From Leptospira licerasiae serovar Varillal str. VAR 010 (GTDB lineage Bacteria; Spirochaetota; Leptospiria; Leptospirales; Leptospiraceae), in the NCBI RefSeq assembly GCF_000244755.1, contig NZ_AHOO02000005.1, forward strand, positions 806,001-870,000: DNA of 64,000 nucleotides, written 5' to 3'. Position 1 is the stretch's first letter; every line of letters begins with the position of its first letter. The position numbers and the translations under genes are program-made. The notes beneath the pieces were generated by a model, which saw only the letters and a program-made list of their open reading frames with translations, did no database searches and was not told the origin of the DNA. Positions 54,111-64,000 of the stretch are shown here, piece by piece.

Positions 54111-55139
54111 ATGGAACTATCCCAAAGACATAGGATGATCCTGAAGGCCACTGTGGACGAGTTTATCCAAGAGAACCGTCCGGTTGGCTCTAAAACCTTA
54201 TTCGACAAACATGATATTGGTTTGTCCCCGGCCTCTATCCGCACCGTTCTTAAGGAGCTGGAAGAGATGGGGTATCTTGCTTCTCGCCACACTTCGGGGG
54301 GAAGGATCCCTACGGAGATAGGTTACCGATTCTATGTGGATTCGTTGGTGGTACTTTATGAGTTAACCATTAAGGAAAAACAGAGGATCCAAGAAGAATA
54401 CCTAAAAATGCAGTTCAAGCTGGATCAGATCCTGAAGGCGACTGCGAGCGTTCTGGCAAGTCTTTCAAATTCCGCGGGAGTAGTCTTAGGGCCGGCCAAA
54501 AGTTTGGACACTCTAAAACATGTGGAATTGATCCATGTTCATGGGGACGAGGTCTTGATGATCATGGTAATGCGCTCCGGAGCAGTACTGAATCGGAACG
54601 TATTTTTGGATCGAAATTATAGCCAAGAAGAGTTGTATCAGATCTCAAAGTATCTGAACGATAACGCGAAAGGTTACGATATGTTCGAGATACAGGAAAA
54701 GGTAATACCTTCTCTCTTGTTGAGAAAAGATGGACCATTAGATTTTTATAAAGTGTCCGGAGTGATCTCCGCCGCTATGACACCGGATAATTCCGAGGTG
54801 TCTTTGTATATCGACGGTCTCAAGAACTTATACGGAAGATTTAAGGACGAAGAGGAAAAGCTCAACCAGGTTCTCTCCCTGCTGGATGACAAACGATTCC
54901 TTACCGGAATGTTCGGAGATTATTCCGAACATGATGGAGTGTATACCGTCATAGGAAAGGATGGGGACGGAAGAATGGGCGGAGTAAGTATCATTACTTC
55001 CGGATATAGAATGGGAGAAAAAAGGATAGGCGCTATGGGAATCATAGGTCCTCAGCGGATGGATTATCATAGAGCTCTTCCACTTGTGGATTTTACTTCG
55101 AAACTAGTTTCGGAGATGATAACGCGCATTAGTAAGTAG
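54111..55139 (+). CDS. hrcA: Heat-inducible transcription repressor HrcA
   Basis: Repressor of heat-shock genes that binds CIRCE and is thermally or GroE-controlled. 342 residues: an N-terminal winged-helix segment (ELSQRHRMILKATVDEFIQENRPVGSKTLF and GLSPASIRTVLKELEEMGYL, in pieces), a central dimerisation part and a C-terminal segment with GMFGDYSEHDGVYTVIG and GVSIITSGYRMGE. ATG 54111 is chosen; an in-frame GTG at 54093 lies inside the CIRCE right arm. First gene of hrcA-grpE-dnaK-dnaJ. Confidence 0.95.
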   Translation: MELSQRHRMILKATVDEFIQENRPVGSKTLFDKHDIGLSPASIRTVLKELEEMGYLASRHTSGGRIPTEIGYRFYVDSLVVLYELTIKEKQRIQEEYLKMQFKLDQILKATASVLASLSNSAGVVLGPAKSLDTLKHVELIHVHGDEVLMIMVMRSGAVLNRNVFLDRNYSQEELYQISKYLNDNAKGYDMFEIQEKVIPSLLLRKDGPLDFYKVSGVISAAMTPDNSEVSLYIDGLKNLYGRFKDEEEKLNQVLSLLDDKRFLTGMFGDYSEHDGVYTVIGKDGDGRMGGVSIITSGYRMGEKRIGAMGIIGPQRMDYHRALPLVDFTSKLVSEMITRISK

Positions 55140-55148
55140 TAACGAACC

Positions 55149-55724
55149 ATGCAAGGAAATGATAGAGAGATGAGTCAAGAAGAAGCGGTCGCAACGCCGA
55201 CCGGAGAAAATTCGGATGATTCCCAAAAACCGGAAAGCGTAGAGGAAACTTTACGTAAGGAATTAGAGGCTGCGAAAAAAGAGATCGAGTCCTTAAAAGA
55301 TTCTTGGACTAGGGAAAGAGCTGAATTCCAAAATTATAAGAGAAGATCTGCACAAGAATTTTCTCATATTAAGAGAGAAGCTGTTAAGTCTCTAGTAACG
55401 GAGTTTTTAAACCCTATCGATAATTTGGACCGCGTAGGTTCGGGAGTCAACGTAACGGAAGAACTAAAACCTTTCGTAGACGGTGTGACAATGATCCTAA
55501 AGGAATTTTATTCCGTGTTGGAGAAGTCGAATGTATTCAGACAATATCCTCAGGGAGAAGCTTTCGATCCGACTTTAATGGAAGCATTGTCCTCCGAAGA
55601 AGGGGAGCAATACAAAGAAGAGACTGTGATCGAAGTCTATCAGGCAGGATTCTATATTAAGGAAAATGAAGATAAGTTCTCCTTAAGACCTGCAAGGGTA
55701 AGGATCGGAAAACCCAAAGCTTAA
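55149..55724 (+). CDS. grpE: Nucleotide exchange factor GrpE
   Basis: Releases ADP from DnaK. 191 residues: acidic disordered N-terminus, a long coiled coil (about 35-90; RKELEAAKKEIESLKD, TRERAEFQNYKRRSAQEF), then the beta-wing domain (FDPTLMEALSSEEGE, VIEVYQAGFYIKENEDKFSLRPARVRIGKP in pieces). ATG 55149 is used; ATG 55170 (MSQEEAV) with AGGAA upstream is an alternative. Two hairpins lie between grpE and dnaK. Confidence 0.94.
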   Translation: MQGNDREMSQEEAVATPTGENSDDSQKPESVEETLRKELEAAKKEIESLKDSWTRERAEFQNYKRRSAQEFSHIKREAVKSLVTEFLNPIDNLDRVGSGVNVTEELKPFVDGVTMILKEFYSVLEKSNVFRQYPQGEAFDPTLMEALSSEEGEQYKEETVIEVYQAGFYIKENEDKFSLRPARVRIGKPKA

Positions 55725-55752
55725 TGCTTTGGGACTTAGGTGCGTAGCGCCT
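55713..55752 (+). promoter_or_regulatory. Tandem hairpins between grpE and dnaK
   Basis: CCCAAAGC (55713-55720) and GCTTTGGG (55726-55733) form a perfect 8-bp stem overlapping the grpE stop; AGGTGC (55738-55743) and GCGCCT (55747-55752) form a second stem (one G-U). No T-run follows. They may be RNA-processing or stability elements that raise dnaK mRNA relative to hrcA-grpE. Confidence 0.45.
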
Positions 55753-55819
55753 CGAAAAGAACGAATTAAATCATGAAAACCGCCGAGGGAAGGCTCAGAT
55801 GGCGGAAGGAGAAACCAAA

Positions 55820-57754
<1,935 letters not shown>

Positions 57755-57761
57755 CTAAGAC

Positions 57762-58886
57762 ATGAGTGACAAAAGTTACTACGATATCCTCGGAGTTTCC
57801 AAAACCGCGACTGACGAAGAGATCAAGTCCGCGTATCGGAAGTTAGCTATCAAATATCACCCTGATAAGAATCAGGGTGATAAGGCTGCAGAAGAGAAAT
57901 TTAAGGAAGCTACCGAGGCTTACGAAGTTTTAAGAGACGCTAATAAACGTCGCATGTACGACCAGTACGGCAAGGCCGGAGTGGGTGCAGGCGCTCAAGG
58001 CGGATTCGGTGGAGGAGCATATACAGACTTCTCCGATATCTTCGGTGATTTCGGAGATATCTTCGGCGATTTCTTCGGAGGTGGAGGAGGGAGAGCCGGG
58101 GGCGGCGCTCGTAGGTCCGGTCCTCAACGTGGCTCAGATCTTCGTTATAATCTAGAAGTTACCCTGGAAGACGCGAGCCTAGGCAGGGAATACAAAATCG
58201 AGATCCCAAGATTAGAAACTTGCGTAGATTGCGGTGGTTCCGGCGCAAACAAGGGAAGTACTCCTCAGACCTGTCCGGACTGTGGAGGCTCGGGACAAAT
58301 CCGTAGATCCCAGGGATTTTTCTCAGTGGCGACTACCTGCGGTACTTGTCGTGGAAAAGGTACAATCATCTCTAACCCATGCAAGACCTGTCATGGACAA
58401 GGCCTAGTAGAAAAAAGACGTACTATCAATATTAAGATCCCACCTGGCATAGAATCCGGTAGCAGACTAAAAGTTTCCGGAGAAGGAGAAGCAGGACCAA
58501 ACGGTGGTCCTCATGGCGATCTGTATGTGGTAACACATATTAAGAAACATGAATTATTTGAGCGCCAAGCAAACGACTTGATCTTAAATAAAAAGATCAG
58601 CCTAACCCAAGCAATCTTAGGCGGGGATATAGAAGTCCCAACCATTGACGGCAAAAAGGTGAAGATGAAAATTCCGGAAGGAACCGAGTCAGGCCAAGTG
58701 TTCCGTTTAAAAGGTCATGGTATTCCGTATCTAGGCGGGTATGGAAAAGGGGACCAACATGTGATCGTACGCATTGAGATCCCTAAAAAACTGACTAGAC
58801 GACAAAGAGAATTGATCGAAGAATTTGCCCGTGAGTCTGGAGAATCCGTTTCAGGTTCCAAGGGTAAGATTTTTACGAATAAGTAA
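57762..58886 (+). CDS. dnaJ: Chaperone DnaJ
   Basis: Hsp40 co-chaperone that stimulates DnaK ATPase. 374 residues: J domain with HPD (KYHPDKNQG), Gly/Phe-rich linker (about 75-125, with repeated GGG), four CxxCxGxG zinc repeats ([32 protein letters not shown]) and the C-terminal substrate-binding domains. 7 bp after dnaK. Ends ...SKGKIFTNK. Confidence 0.97.
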   Translation: MSDKSYYDILGVSKTATDEEIKSAYRKLAIKYHPDKNQGDKAAEEKFKEATEAYEVLRDANKRRMYDQYGKAGVGAGAQGGFGGGAYTDFSDIFGDFGDIFGDFFGGGGGRAGGGARRSGPQRGSDLRYNLEVTLEDASLGREYKIEIPRLETCVDCGGSGANKGSTPQTCPDCGGSGQIRRSQGFFSVATTCGTCRGKGTIISNPCKTCHGQGLVEKRRTINIKIPPGIESGSRLKVSGEGEAGPNGGPHGDLYVVTHIKKHELFERQANDLILNKKISLTQAILGGDIEVPTIDGKKVKMKIPEGTESGQVFRLKGHGIPYLGGYGKGDQHVIVRIEIPKKLTRRQRELIEEFARESGESVSGSKGKIFTNK

Positions 58887-58907
58887 TACCTACAAAAAGG
58901 AAGTTTC

Positions 58908-59867
58908 ATGACTAACAAAGTCAAGATCGGAGTAATCGGGACAGGCCATATGGGCCAATACCACGTAAACGTGGCGAAAACGTTAAGCGATGCGGAGTTG
59001 ATCGGTATTTACGACTCGGATTCCGAAAGAGCTACTCAAATGGCGGAAAAGCATAAAACTTCCGCCTTTTCCACTGTAGACGATCTGATCAAACATACCG
59101 ATTCGGTTATCATTGCGGTGCCTACATTCTTGCATCATGAGATCGGCAAAAAGGCACTTCTCGCAGGCAAACATGTTTTGGTAGAGAAACCGATCGCTGA
59201 AACTTTAGAGCAAGCAAAAGAGTTAGTGGAACTCGCTTCTAAAAACAATCTGGTCTTACAAGTTGGTCACGTAGAACGTTTTAACGGTGCGGTCCTCGAA
59301 CTTGGCAAGATCGTGACCGAACCTCTGTTAATCGAATCCAGAAGATTAGCCCCTTTTAATCCTAGAATTAAGGATGTGGGAGTAGTTCTGGATATGATGA
59401 TCCACGATATCGACATTGTTTTGAATCTAGTAAAATCTCCCGTCAAATATCTAAGTGCAGTGGGTACCAAAGTGGTTTCCGGTCACGAGGATATTGCATC
59501 CGTTATTCTTCATTTCGAGAACGGCGCGATCGCCAATATTTCAGCGAGCAGAAATACACAATCCAAAATTAGGACCCTGAATATCACTCAAAAAGACGTG
59601 TACATCACATTGGATTTTAGCGACCAAGAGATCGAGCTTCATAGACAAGCGACTTCGGACATTTTACTTAGGACCGGAGAGATCAAGTATCGACAAGAAT
59701 CCATTGTGGAAAAGATCTTTGTTCACAAGGATAACCCTTTAAAACAGGAACATGAACATTTTGTAAAATGTATCCTAAAAGAAACGGAACCTTTAGTAGA
59801 TGGAAGATCCGATATCCAAACTCTGGAGATCGCGTACAGAATTTTGAAAGAGATACATAAAAACTGA
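58908..59867 (+). CDS. Gfo/Idh/MocA-family oxidoreductase
   Basis: 319-residue NAD(P)-dependent oxidoreductase. N-terminal Rossmann motif GVIGTGHMGQYH (about 7-18), DSDS acidic ribose-binding turn, SVIIAVPTFLHHEIGKKAL and the catalytic-site LVEKPIAETLEQA (Glu-Lys-Pro). The C-terminal beta-sheet domain has DMMIHDIDIVLNLV (His-Asp). The substrate is unknown, often a sugar or inositol; UDP-sugar-type oxidoreductases of LPS or GT pathways are a possibility. It follows dnaJ by 21 bp and may read through from it. Confidence 0.87.
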   Translation: MTNKVKIGVIGTGHMGQYHVNVAKTLSDAELIGIYDSDSERATQMAEKHKTSAFSTVDDLIKHTDSVIIAVPTFLHHEIGKKALLAGKHVLVEKPIAETLEQAKELVELASKNNLVLQVGHVERFNGAVLELGKIVTEPLLIESRRLAPFNPRIKDVGVVLDMMIHDIDIVLNLVKSPVKYLSAVGTKVVSGHEDIASVILHFENGAIANISASRNTQSKIRTLNITQKDVYITLDFSDQEIELHRQATSDILLRTGEIKYRQESIVEKIFVHKDNPLKQEHEHFVKCILKETEPLVDGRSDIQTLEIAYRILKEIHKN

Positions 59868-59876
59868 TCGGGTATT

Positions 59877-60431
59877 ATGGAAAACGGATTCGGCGGAAAA
59901 GTATTAATCTCTAATTCATCAATCGTAACGGATTATTTTAATCGCACTGTGATCCTCATGGTCGAACATGATCAATCCGGTGCATTCGGTCTAGTTCTTA
60001 ATAAGAAGATGGACGTTGCATTAAACGAAGTGATCCAAGGAATTCCGGAAGGAATAGACGGTTCTTCTCCGATCTATTCCGGAGGTCCCGTAGATCCTAC
60101 GTTTGTCTCCATTCTTCATGATAATCCTAAATTAAAACAACCAGGTATCGAAGTTATCCCTGGAGTGTTTCTTGCCAGAAGTTTCGAAGCTTTGGTGGAA
60201 CTATTAGAACATCCTGATAAAACCAAGTTTAATGTGTACCAAGGATATTCCGGTTGGGGAGCTTCTCAACTAGAAGGTGAGATGGAACGTAAATCTTGGG
60301 TAGTTCATGATCCGAATGCCGAATGGATCTTTACGGAAGATCCGGAAGCAACTTGGCAAGAAGCCTTAAAAAGCAAAGGTGGATTATATAAGTATTTCGT
60401 AGAACATACGAAAGACCCGATGTTGAATTAG
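59877..60431 (+). CDS. YqgE/AlgH family protein
   Basis: 184-residue protein of the UPF0301/AlgH family. Recognised by LISNSSIVTDYFNRTVILMVEHDQSGAFGLVLNK (in pieces), YSGGPVDPTFVSILHD and GYSGWGASQLEGEM. Function poorly known, reported regulatory roles in some bacteria. It lies 9 bp after the oxidoreductase and 3 bp before the DUF2721 gene. Confidence 0.93.
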   Translation: MENGFGGKVLISNSSIVTDYFNRTVILMVEHDQSGAFGLVLNKKMDVALNEVIQGIPEGIDGSSPIYSGGPVDPTFVSILHDNPKLKQPGIEVIPGVFLARSFEALVELLEHPDKTKFNVYQGYSGWGASQLEGEMERKSWVVHDPNAEWIFTEDPEATWQEALKSKGGLYKYFVEHTKDPMLN

Positions 60432-60434
60432 GAT

Positions 60435-60941
60435 ATGATCTCTTCTTTGATCGGAACGGATATTTTAGCCGGCATGATCGCTCCAGCAGTTTTAATTTCG
60501 GCCAGCGCCAGTTTGATATTTTCTACTGCAAATCGATTGGGTAGAATATTCGATCGAGTTAATTTACTCAAGAATGAGATAGAAGGCGTCGTAGACGGAA
60601 AACTTTCTTTTCCAGAAGAAAGACAAGCATATCTCAAAAGACAATTAAAGATCCAAAAAAAGAGGGCTAATCTGATCCAGAGATCAATGGCTGCACTTTA
60701 TACCGCTACTTTGTTTTTTGTTTCTTCTAGCTTGAGTCTCGGCATTATAGTCGCGGTTTCTAGTCCGGCTTCTTGGGTGGCGACTGGGCTCGCTTTGGTA
60801 GGTGGGATCTTCTTATTTATCGCAAGCAGTCTTTTACTCTACGAAAGTAGATATAATTTGAATTTTATCCAAGGCCAGATAGAATTTGCCGAATTTCTAG
60901 AAGATAAGGTAGAGAAGAAGTCCGACAACTTCCGGAAATAA
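60435..60941 (+). CDS. DUF2721 membrane protein
   Basis: 168-residue membrane protein. Helices at about 5-27 (MIAPAVLISASASLIFSTANRLGRIFDRV start, the DUF2721 signature), 76-100 and 108-132, with a basic loop between (LKRQLKIQKKRANLIQRSM). Role unknown. Cotranscribed with yqgE. No further motif. Confidence 0.85.
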   Translation: MISSLIGTDILAGMIAPAVLISASASLIFSTANRLGRIFDRVNLLKNEIEGVVDGKLSFPEERQAYLKRQLKIQKKRANLIQRSMAALYTATLFFVSSSLSLGIIVAVSSPASWVATGLALVGGIFLFIASSLLLYESRYNLNFIQGQIEFAEFLEDKVEKKSDNFRK

Positions 60942-61002
60942 TTAAAGGCCCGATTTCCAAAGAGATATCTTTCAGTCGGTGCCGAGGGTTAAGGAGTTTT
61001 CT

Positions 61003-61293
61003 TTGAAAAAAGTATTATATTCATTTTCTGTCATATTCTTTTTTGCATCCTTAGGATTTATCCAAAATCTATCCGCAGACGGTTGTTACCTTTGTTCCGT
61101 AAATAGTTCAGATGTTTGCAGGGACTATTGCAGATTTTCCGGATCTGATTCTTTCGATACCAGAAAACGTTGCGAGAATAAAGGATGTAAGATCACCGGA
61201 ACCGCAGCTTGTCCGACCGCTTCCAATTATAAGGTTTGTTCTGTAAGAGTTGATTTTAAACCCGAGGATCTGCTCGCAGGTCGTTTGAAATAA
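61003..61293 (+). CDS. Small Cys-rich exported protein
   Basis: 96-residue protein with a Lys-start signal peptide (about 1-23, ending LSAD) and a mature part of about 73 residues with eight Cys (CYLC, VC, YC, RC, GC, AC, VC), consistent with four disulfides. TTG 61003 is chosen because AAGGAG lies 6-12 bases upstream; a GTG at 60979 would add eight residues. No family recognised. Probably secreted to the periplasm or cell surface. Confidence 0.7.
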   Translation: MKKVLYSFSVIFFFASLGFIQNLSADGCYLCSVNSSDVCRDYCRFSGSDSFDTRKRCENKGCKITGTAACPTASNYKVCSVRVDFKPEDLLAGRLK

Positions 61294-61371
61294 TTTATTT
61301 CATTCTGCAAGCTATTTCACACTATCCTACTTCCTTATTAATTAAACCGGCCGCGACCAACCGGTTCTAAT

Positions 61372-63912
61372 TTAAACTTCCTTCAGATAGAGAGTTGGGC
61401 TTCTTTTCCATTCGTTCCTTAAGGCACCGAAGTACATTCCTACTACCGCAACGTTCAGAGATATATAAAAAATCCCTATTTCCAACCAAGGAACGCTCGC
61501 TCGTATCTCGAATATCATCTCGGACATATAAGAAGAAACTCCCAAGACCAAAACGAAAGCTAGCACGAAGGATAGATTAGCTAAAAATAAAGATTCCGCC
61601 AAAAAGTATTTTCGTAAAAATGTTTTGGTTCCGCCAATGATCCTGAGAAGAGAAGTTTCTTCCAATCTTTCCTTTCTGCTTAGCTCTAAGGAAGAAAGGA
61701 TCAATAGCAGAGAAGATAGAACGATTAATCCAGTCATCCAACGGATCGCAAATGACATCTTTTCCAATATTCCTAAGAAAGACCTAACTGCCTTTTCAGT
61801 ATCGACAATCGTAAGATTCGGAAATTCGTTAGATAATTCTTTTTGGAGAGAATATCTTGAGTCGGAAGATTCCAGTAAAAATGAACTTAAATAAAACTTA
61901 GGAGCCTTCTCCAAGATACCTTTTGAAAACAGGACCACGAAGTTCGGTCTCATGTCAGACCAGTTGACCGTTCTGAAATTTCGGATGGTTCCGGTTACTT
62001 CTACCCCGCCAATGGAGAAGGAAAGTTTGTCTCCTAATTCCACTTTTAGATTTTTGGAAAATTCCTTTTCGACTGAGATCTGGTCTTCTTCTCCTTTTCT
62101 CCAAAAATCTCCATCCGTGACATTTTCCGTTGGATATAAATTCTCTCTATAAGATAGGAAATATTCTCTGGTCCTTGCAGTGGATCTCCAATCTCTTCTA
62201 AGAGCGGAAAGTTCCATATCTTCTTTTTTAACTAACTCACCGTTTACATGTGTGAGTCTTGCTCCTATCACAGGTGCAGTTAAAAGTTTTTCTACTTTAT
62301 ACTTCTCAGCAGTTTGTTGGAAACTTTCCAGTTGTTCCGGTCGTATATCCAACACGAACATATTCGGTCTTCTTTCCTTATCTTTTGCTCCGCTATATTC
62401 CAATAGACTATCGCTTAAAAAAATGCTGAGTAATAGAACGAAAACGGAAGAGCCTAATCCAACAGAAACCCAAGAAAGTCCAGTTCTAGGTCTGTCTAAT
62501 TTTCGTAATGCCATTCTCACACTTGCGGAGAATTCGGATCTTTGTAATAAAAACCGGATCGCAAAACGTATTCCTAAAATTCCAAGATACATTACCACAG
62601 GTAAGAAGAGCAGAGTTGCACAAAGGATCAATCCTTTGATCCAATCTCCGGTTTCCCACCAGGCGAGTACGAAAAATAATCCGAACACAGCAATGAATGA
62701 GATCGACTGCCTTAATTTCAATTTCGGAACAGAAGAAAGTTCATTTGCAAAATCCGATTTAAGAGCGTACATCGGACTTAGATTTCGAGTAGTGGAAAGA
62801 CTTTCCCAGGCAGAAACTAATGGAACCACCCAAGCTAGCACAAACGCCCAGAAAAATGCTTTTAGGTCCGGTATCAACTTCGGTTCGAAAAGGAATTCCT
62901 TATCCGCCATATTCGGGATCTGAGTTTGTAAAAAACTTCCGAATAAAAATCCTAATATTGCTCCAACCGTGGATAATATTAAAAGTTCGGAAAGTACAAG
63001 ACCTAAAACTAGGTTTGGTCCTGCGCCTAAACATTTATAAACTGCGAATGTAGTGGATTTTGATCTAACGACCGCTCTGCTTGTTAGAAGGATAGAAATC
63101 CCACCTAGAAAGAATGCGCATAATGCCAATAAGGAAAAGAAATCTAATGTGTTTGTCAGGAATTTTTGGGATCCTGAATTTGCTTCCGTACTTTCGTATA
63201 GGATCAGGTCGTTCTTGGCGAATTCCGAAAATTTACTTTTTTTGAATACATTTGCGTCTGTTCCGTTAGGAAGAAGGATCGGCACCTGGTAACTTATCCT
63301 AGAACCTCTCTGTTCTAATCCTGTTTCCTCTAAAGATTCCTTTTTTATAATGGAACTAGGCGCCATGGAGAGAAAGTTTCCCGCCATGCCAGGTTCTTTT
63401 AAGATACTTCCCTTTAAGATAAAGTTACTTTCTCCTAATTGAACCTTTGAGCCGATCTTAAGTTTTAAGTTTTTGATCAGCCCGCTTTCTAAGAGTATTT
63501 CTCCAGGTCTTAATTTGCGAAAAAGGCCTTTAGGCTCCGTTTCTAATTCCCCAAAATATGGATAATCGCCTCGGATCGCTTTGATCAACGATAAGCTGGA
63601 ATCTTGGGAATCTGGGTTTCGGAGCATTGAAGGGAATTGAACTAATTCGGATAATTTGCTTCCTTTTGGCAATTCCCTCAAAAGAAACGCTGTTTGTTCA
63701 GGGGTAAGCGGGGAAGGGCTCGTAACCACCAGATCCGAACCCATGATATTTTTGGCCTCTCTGATAATAGATGAGGTAAATTGATCCCTATACGAATGAA
63801 CTGCGAGAACGGCTCCGGTCCCGATCGTGATTGCAAGAATGATCTGCAACGAAGATGTTTTTTTAGAAAAGATCTCTCGGAACATTACCCTTAAAAAGAA
63901 TCTAATATTCAT
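61372..63912 (-). CDS. FtsX-type ABC transporter permease (YbbP-like)
   Basis: 846-residue permease with two FtsX units: an N-terminal span (about 16-35), a large periplasmic domain, four central/later spans, a second periplasmic domain (about 520-700) and three C-terminal spans (about 715-835). Phrases such as SKSTTFAVYKCLGAGPNLVLGLV and SRKERLEETSLLRIIGGTKTFLRKYFLAES are typical of the YbbP/lipoprotein-exporter class. The ATPase gene overlaps its ATG by four bases. Probably exports lipids or lipoproteins. Confidence 0.88.
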   Translation of the reverse strand: MNIRFFLRVMFREIFSKKTSSLQIILAITIGTGAVLAVHSYRDQFTSSIIREAKNIMGSDLVVTSPSPLTPEQTAFLLRELPKGSKLSELVQFPSMLRNPDSQDSSLSLIKAIRGDYPYFGELETEPKGLFRKLRPGEILLESGLIKNLKLKIGSKVQLGESNFILKGSILKEPGMAGNFLSMAPSSIIKKESLEETGLEQRGSRISYQVPILLPNGTDANVFKKSKFSEFAKNDLILYESTEANSGSQKFLTNTLDFFSLLALCAFFLGGISILLTSRAVVRSKSTTFAVYKCLGAGPNLVLGLVLSELLILSTVGAILGFLFGSFLQTQIPNMADKEFLFEPKLIPDLKAFFWAFVLAWVVPLVSAWESLSTTRNLSPMYALKSDFANELSSVPKLKLRQSISFIAVFGLFFVLAWWETGDWIKGLILCATLLFLPVVMYLGILGIRFAIRFLLQRSEFSASVRMALRKLDRPRTGLSWVSVGLGSSVFVLLLSIFLSDSLLEYSGAKDKERRPNMFVLDIRPEQLESFQQTAEKYKVEKLLTAPVIGARLTHVNGELVKKEDMELSALRRDWRSTARTREYFLSYRENLYPTENVTDGDFWRKGEEDQISVEKEFSKNLKVELGDKLSFSIGGVEVTGTIRNFRTVNWSDMRPNFVVLFSKGILEKAPKFYLSSFLLESSDSRYSLQKELSNEFPNLTIVDTEKAVRSFLGILEKMSFAIRWMTGLIVLSSLLLILSSLELSRKERLEETSLLRIIGGTKTFLRKYFLAESLFLANLSFVLAFVLVLGVSSYMSEMIFEIRASVPWLEIGIFYISLNVAVVGMYFGALRNEWKRSPTLYLKEV

Positions 63913-64000
63913 TTTTTCTTCCTGGATGCGGTCTTTTTAACGGTAGCTTTAGGCTTTGCACCGTTTAAGATCACTCCATCTCTCATTTCTAAGATCCTAT
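63909..64000 (-). CDS. ABC transporter ATPase, C-terminal end (cut by window)
   Basis: The visible ~29 codons end in RILEMRDGVIL followed by a Lys-rich tail (KKTASRKKK); 'R-x-L-x-M-R-D-G-x-I' is the usual end of LolD/YbbA-type ATPases. The stop TGA overlaps the permease ATG (ATGA), so the two are translationally coupled. The start and Walker motifs lie outside the window. Confidence 0.75.
   Translation of the reverse strand, partial: RILEMRDGVILNGAKPKATVKKTASRKKK

Overview
The window looks like a chromosomal segment of a Leptospira species. The evidence is the combination of a DUF1564-type protein, a P83/100-type spirochaetal antigen homologue, a flgB-flgC-fliE cluster, many lipoproteins with loose spirochaetal lipoboxes, many TPR proteins, and the hrcA-grpE-dnaK-dnaJ order behind a CIRCE element. 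Base composition seems, by eye and uncounted, more GC-rich than L. interrogans, which would fit an 'intermediate' (P2) species; that placement is inference. I see no insertion sequence, prophage, CRISPR array, rRNA or complete tRNA. This is ordinary core chromosome with a few unusual loci.

Layout. 1-4.6 kb: an orphan ParA ATPase translationally coupled to a one-span membrane protein and a MORN-repeat protein, then unknown membrane proteins. 4.6-12.9 kb: a LolCD-type lipoprotein exporter, a compact McsA/McsB-like protein, clpC, a TPR protein and the tRNA methylthiotransferase mtaB. 12.9-22.1 kb: a methyltransferase, an FN3/TPR pair, a phosphatase-superfamily enzyme, and a coupled five-gene run ending in a ribbon-helix-helix plus PIN-like pair. 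22-28 kb: a minus-strand run (serC, unknown, rpiB, LamG-like) and a P83/100-like protein. 28-31 kb: a DUF4345/AraC pair and flagellar rod genes. 31-37 kb: STAS, lipoprotein, TPR, DUF454, transhydrogenase pntAb-pntB, and queD-queC. 37-50 kb: a chemoreceptor, a CDF exporter, uracil-DNA glycosylase, DUF898/M48, two lipoprotein hydrolases, a CarF/TMEM189-type desaturase, a hybrid-length histidine kinase, msrA, DUF1564 and two single-domain cNMP-binding proteins. 50-54 kb: small membrane proteins, a universal stress protein behind a c-di-AMP riboswitch, a TMEM175-type K+ channel, ppnP and a decayed gene. 54-64 kb: the heat-shock operon, an oxidoreductase, YqgE, DUF2721, a Cys-rich secreted protein and a large FtsX-type ABC permease with its ATPase cut by the window edge.

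The most noteworthy items are: (1) the fused and shortened McsA/McsB-like protein directly upstream of clpC, suggesting a minimal arginine-phosphorylation/ClpC system; (2) a well-formed c-di-AMP (ydaO/yuaA) riboswitch with a terminator-like platform in front of a universal stress protein and next to a predicted K+ channel; (3) a CarF/TMEM189 homologue implying possible plasmalogen synthesis; (4) a divergent RHH/PIN-like pair; and (5) small or decayed genes, including a 49-residue ORF and a remnant with in-frame stops.
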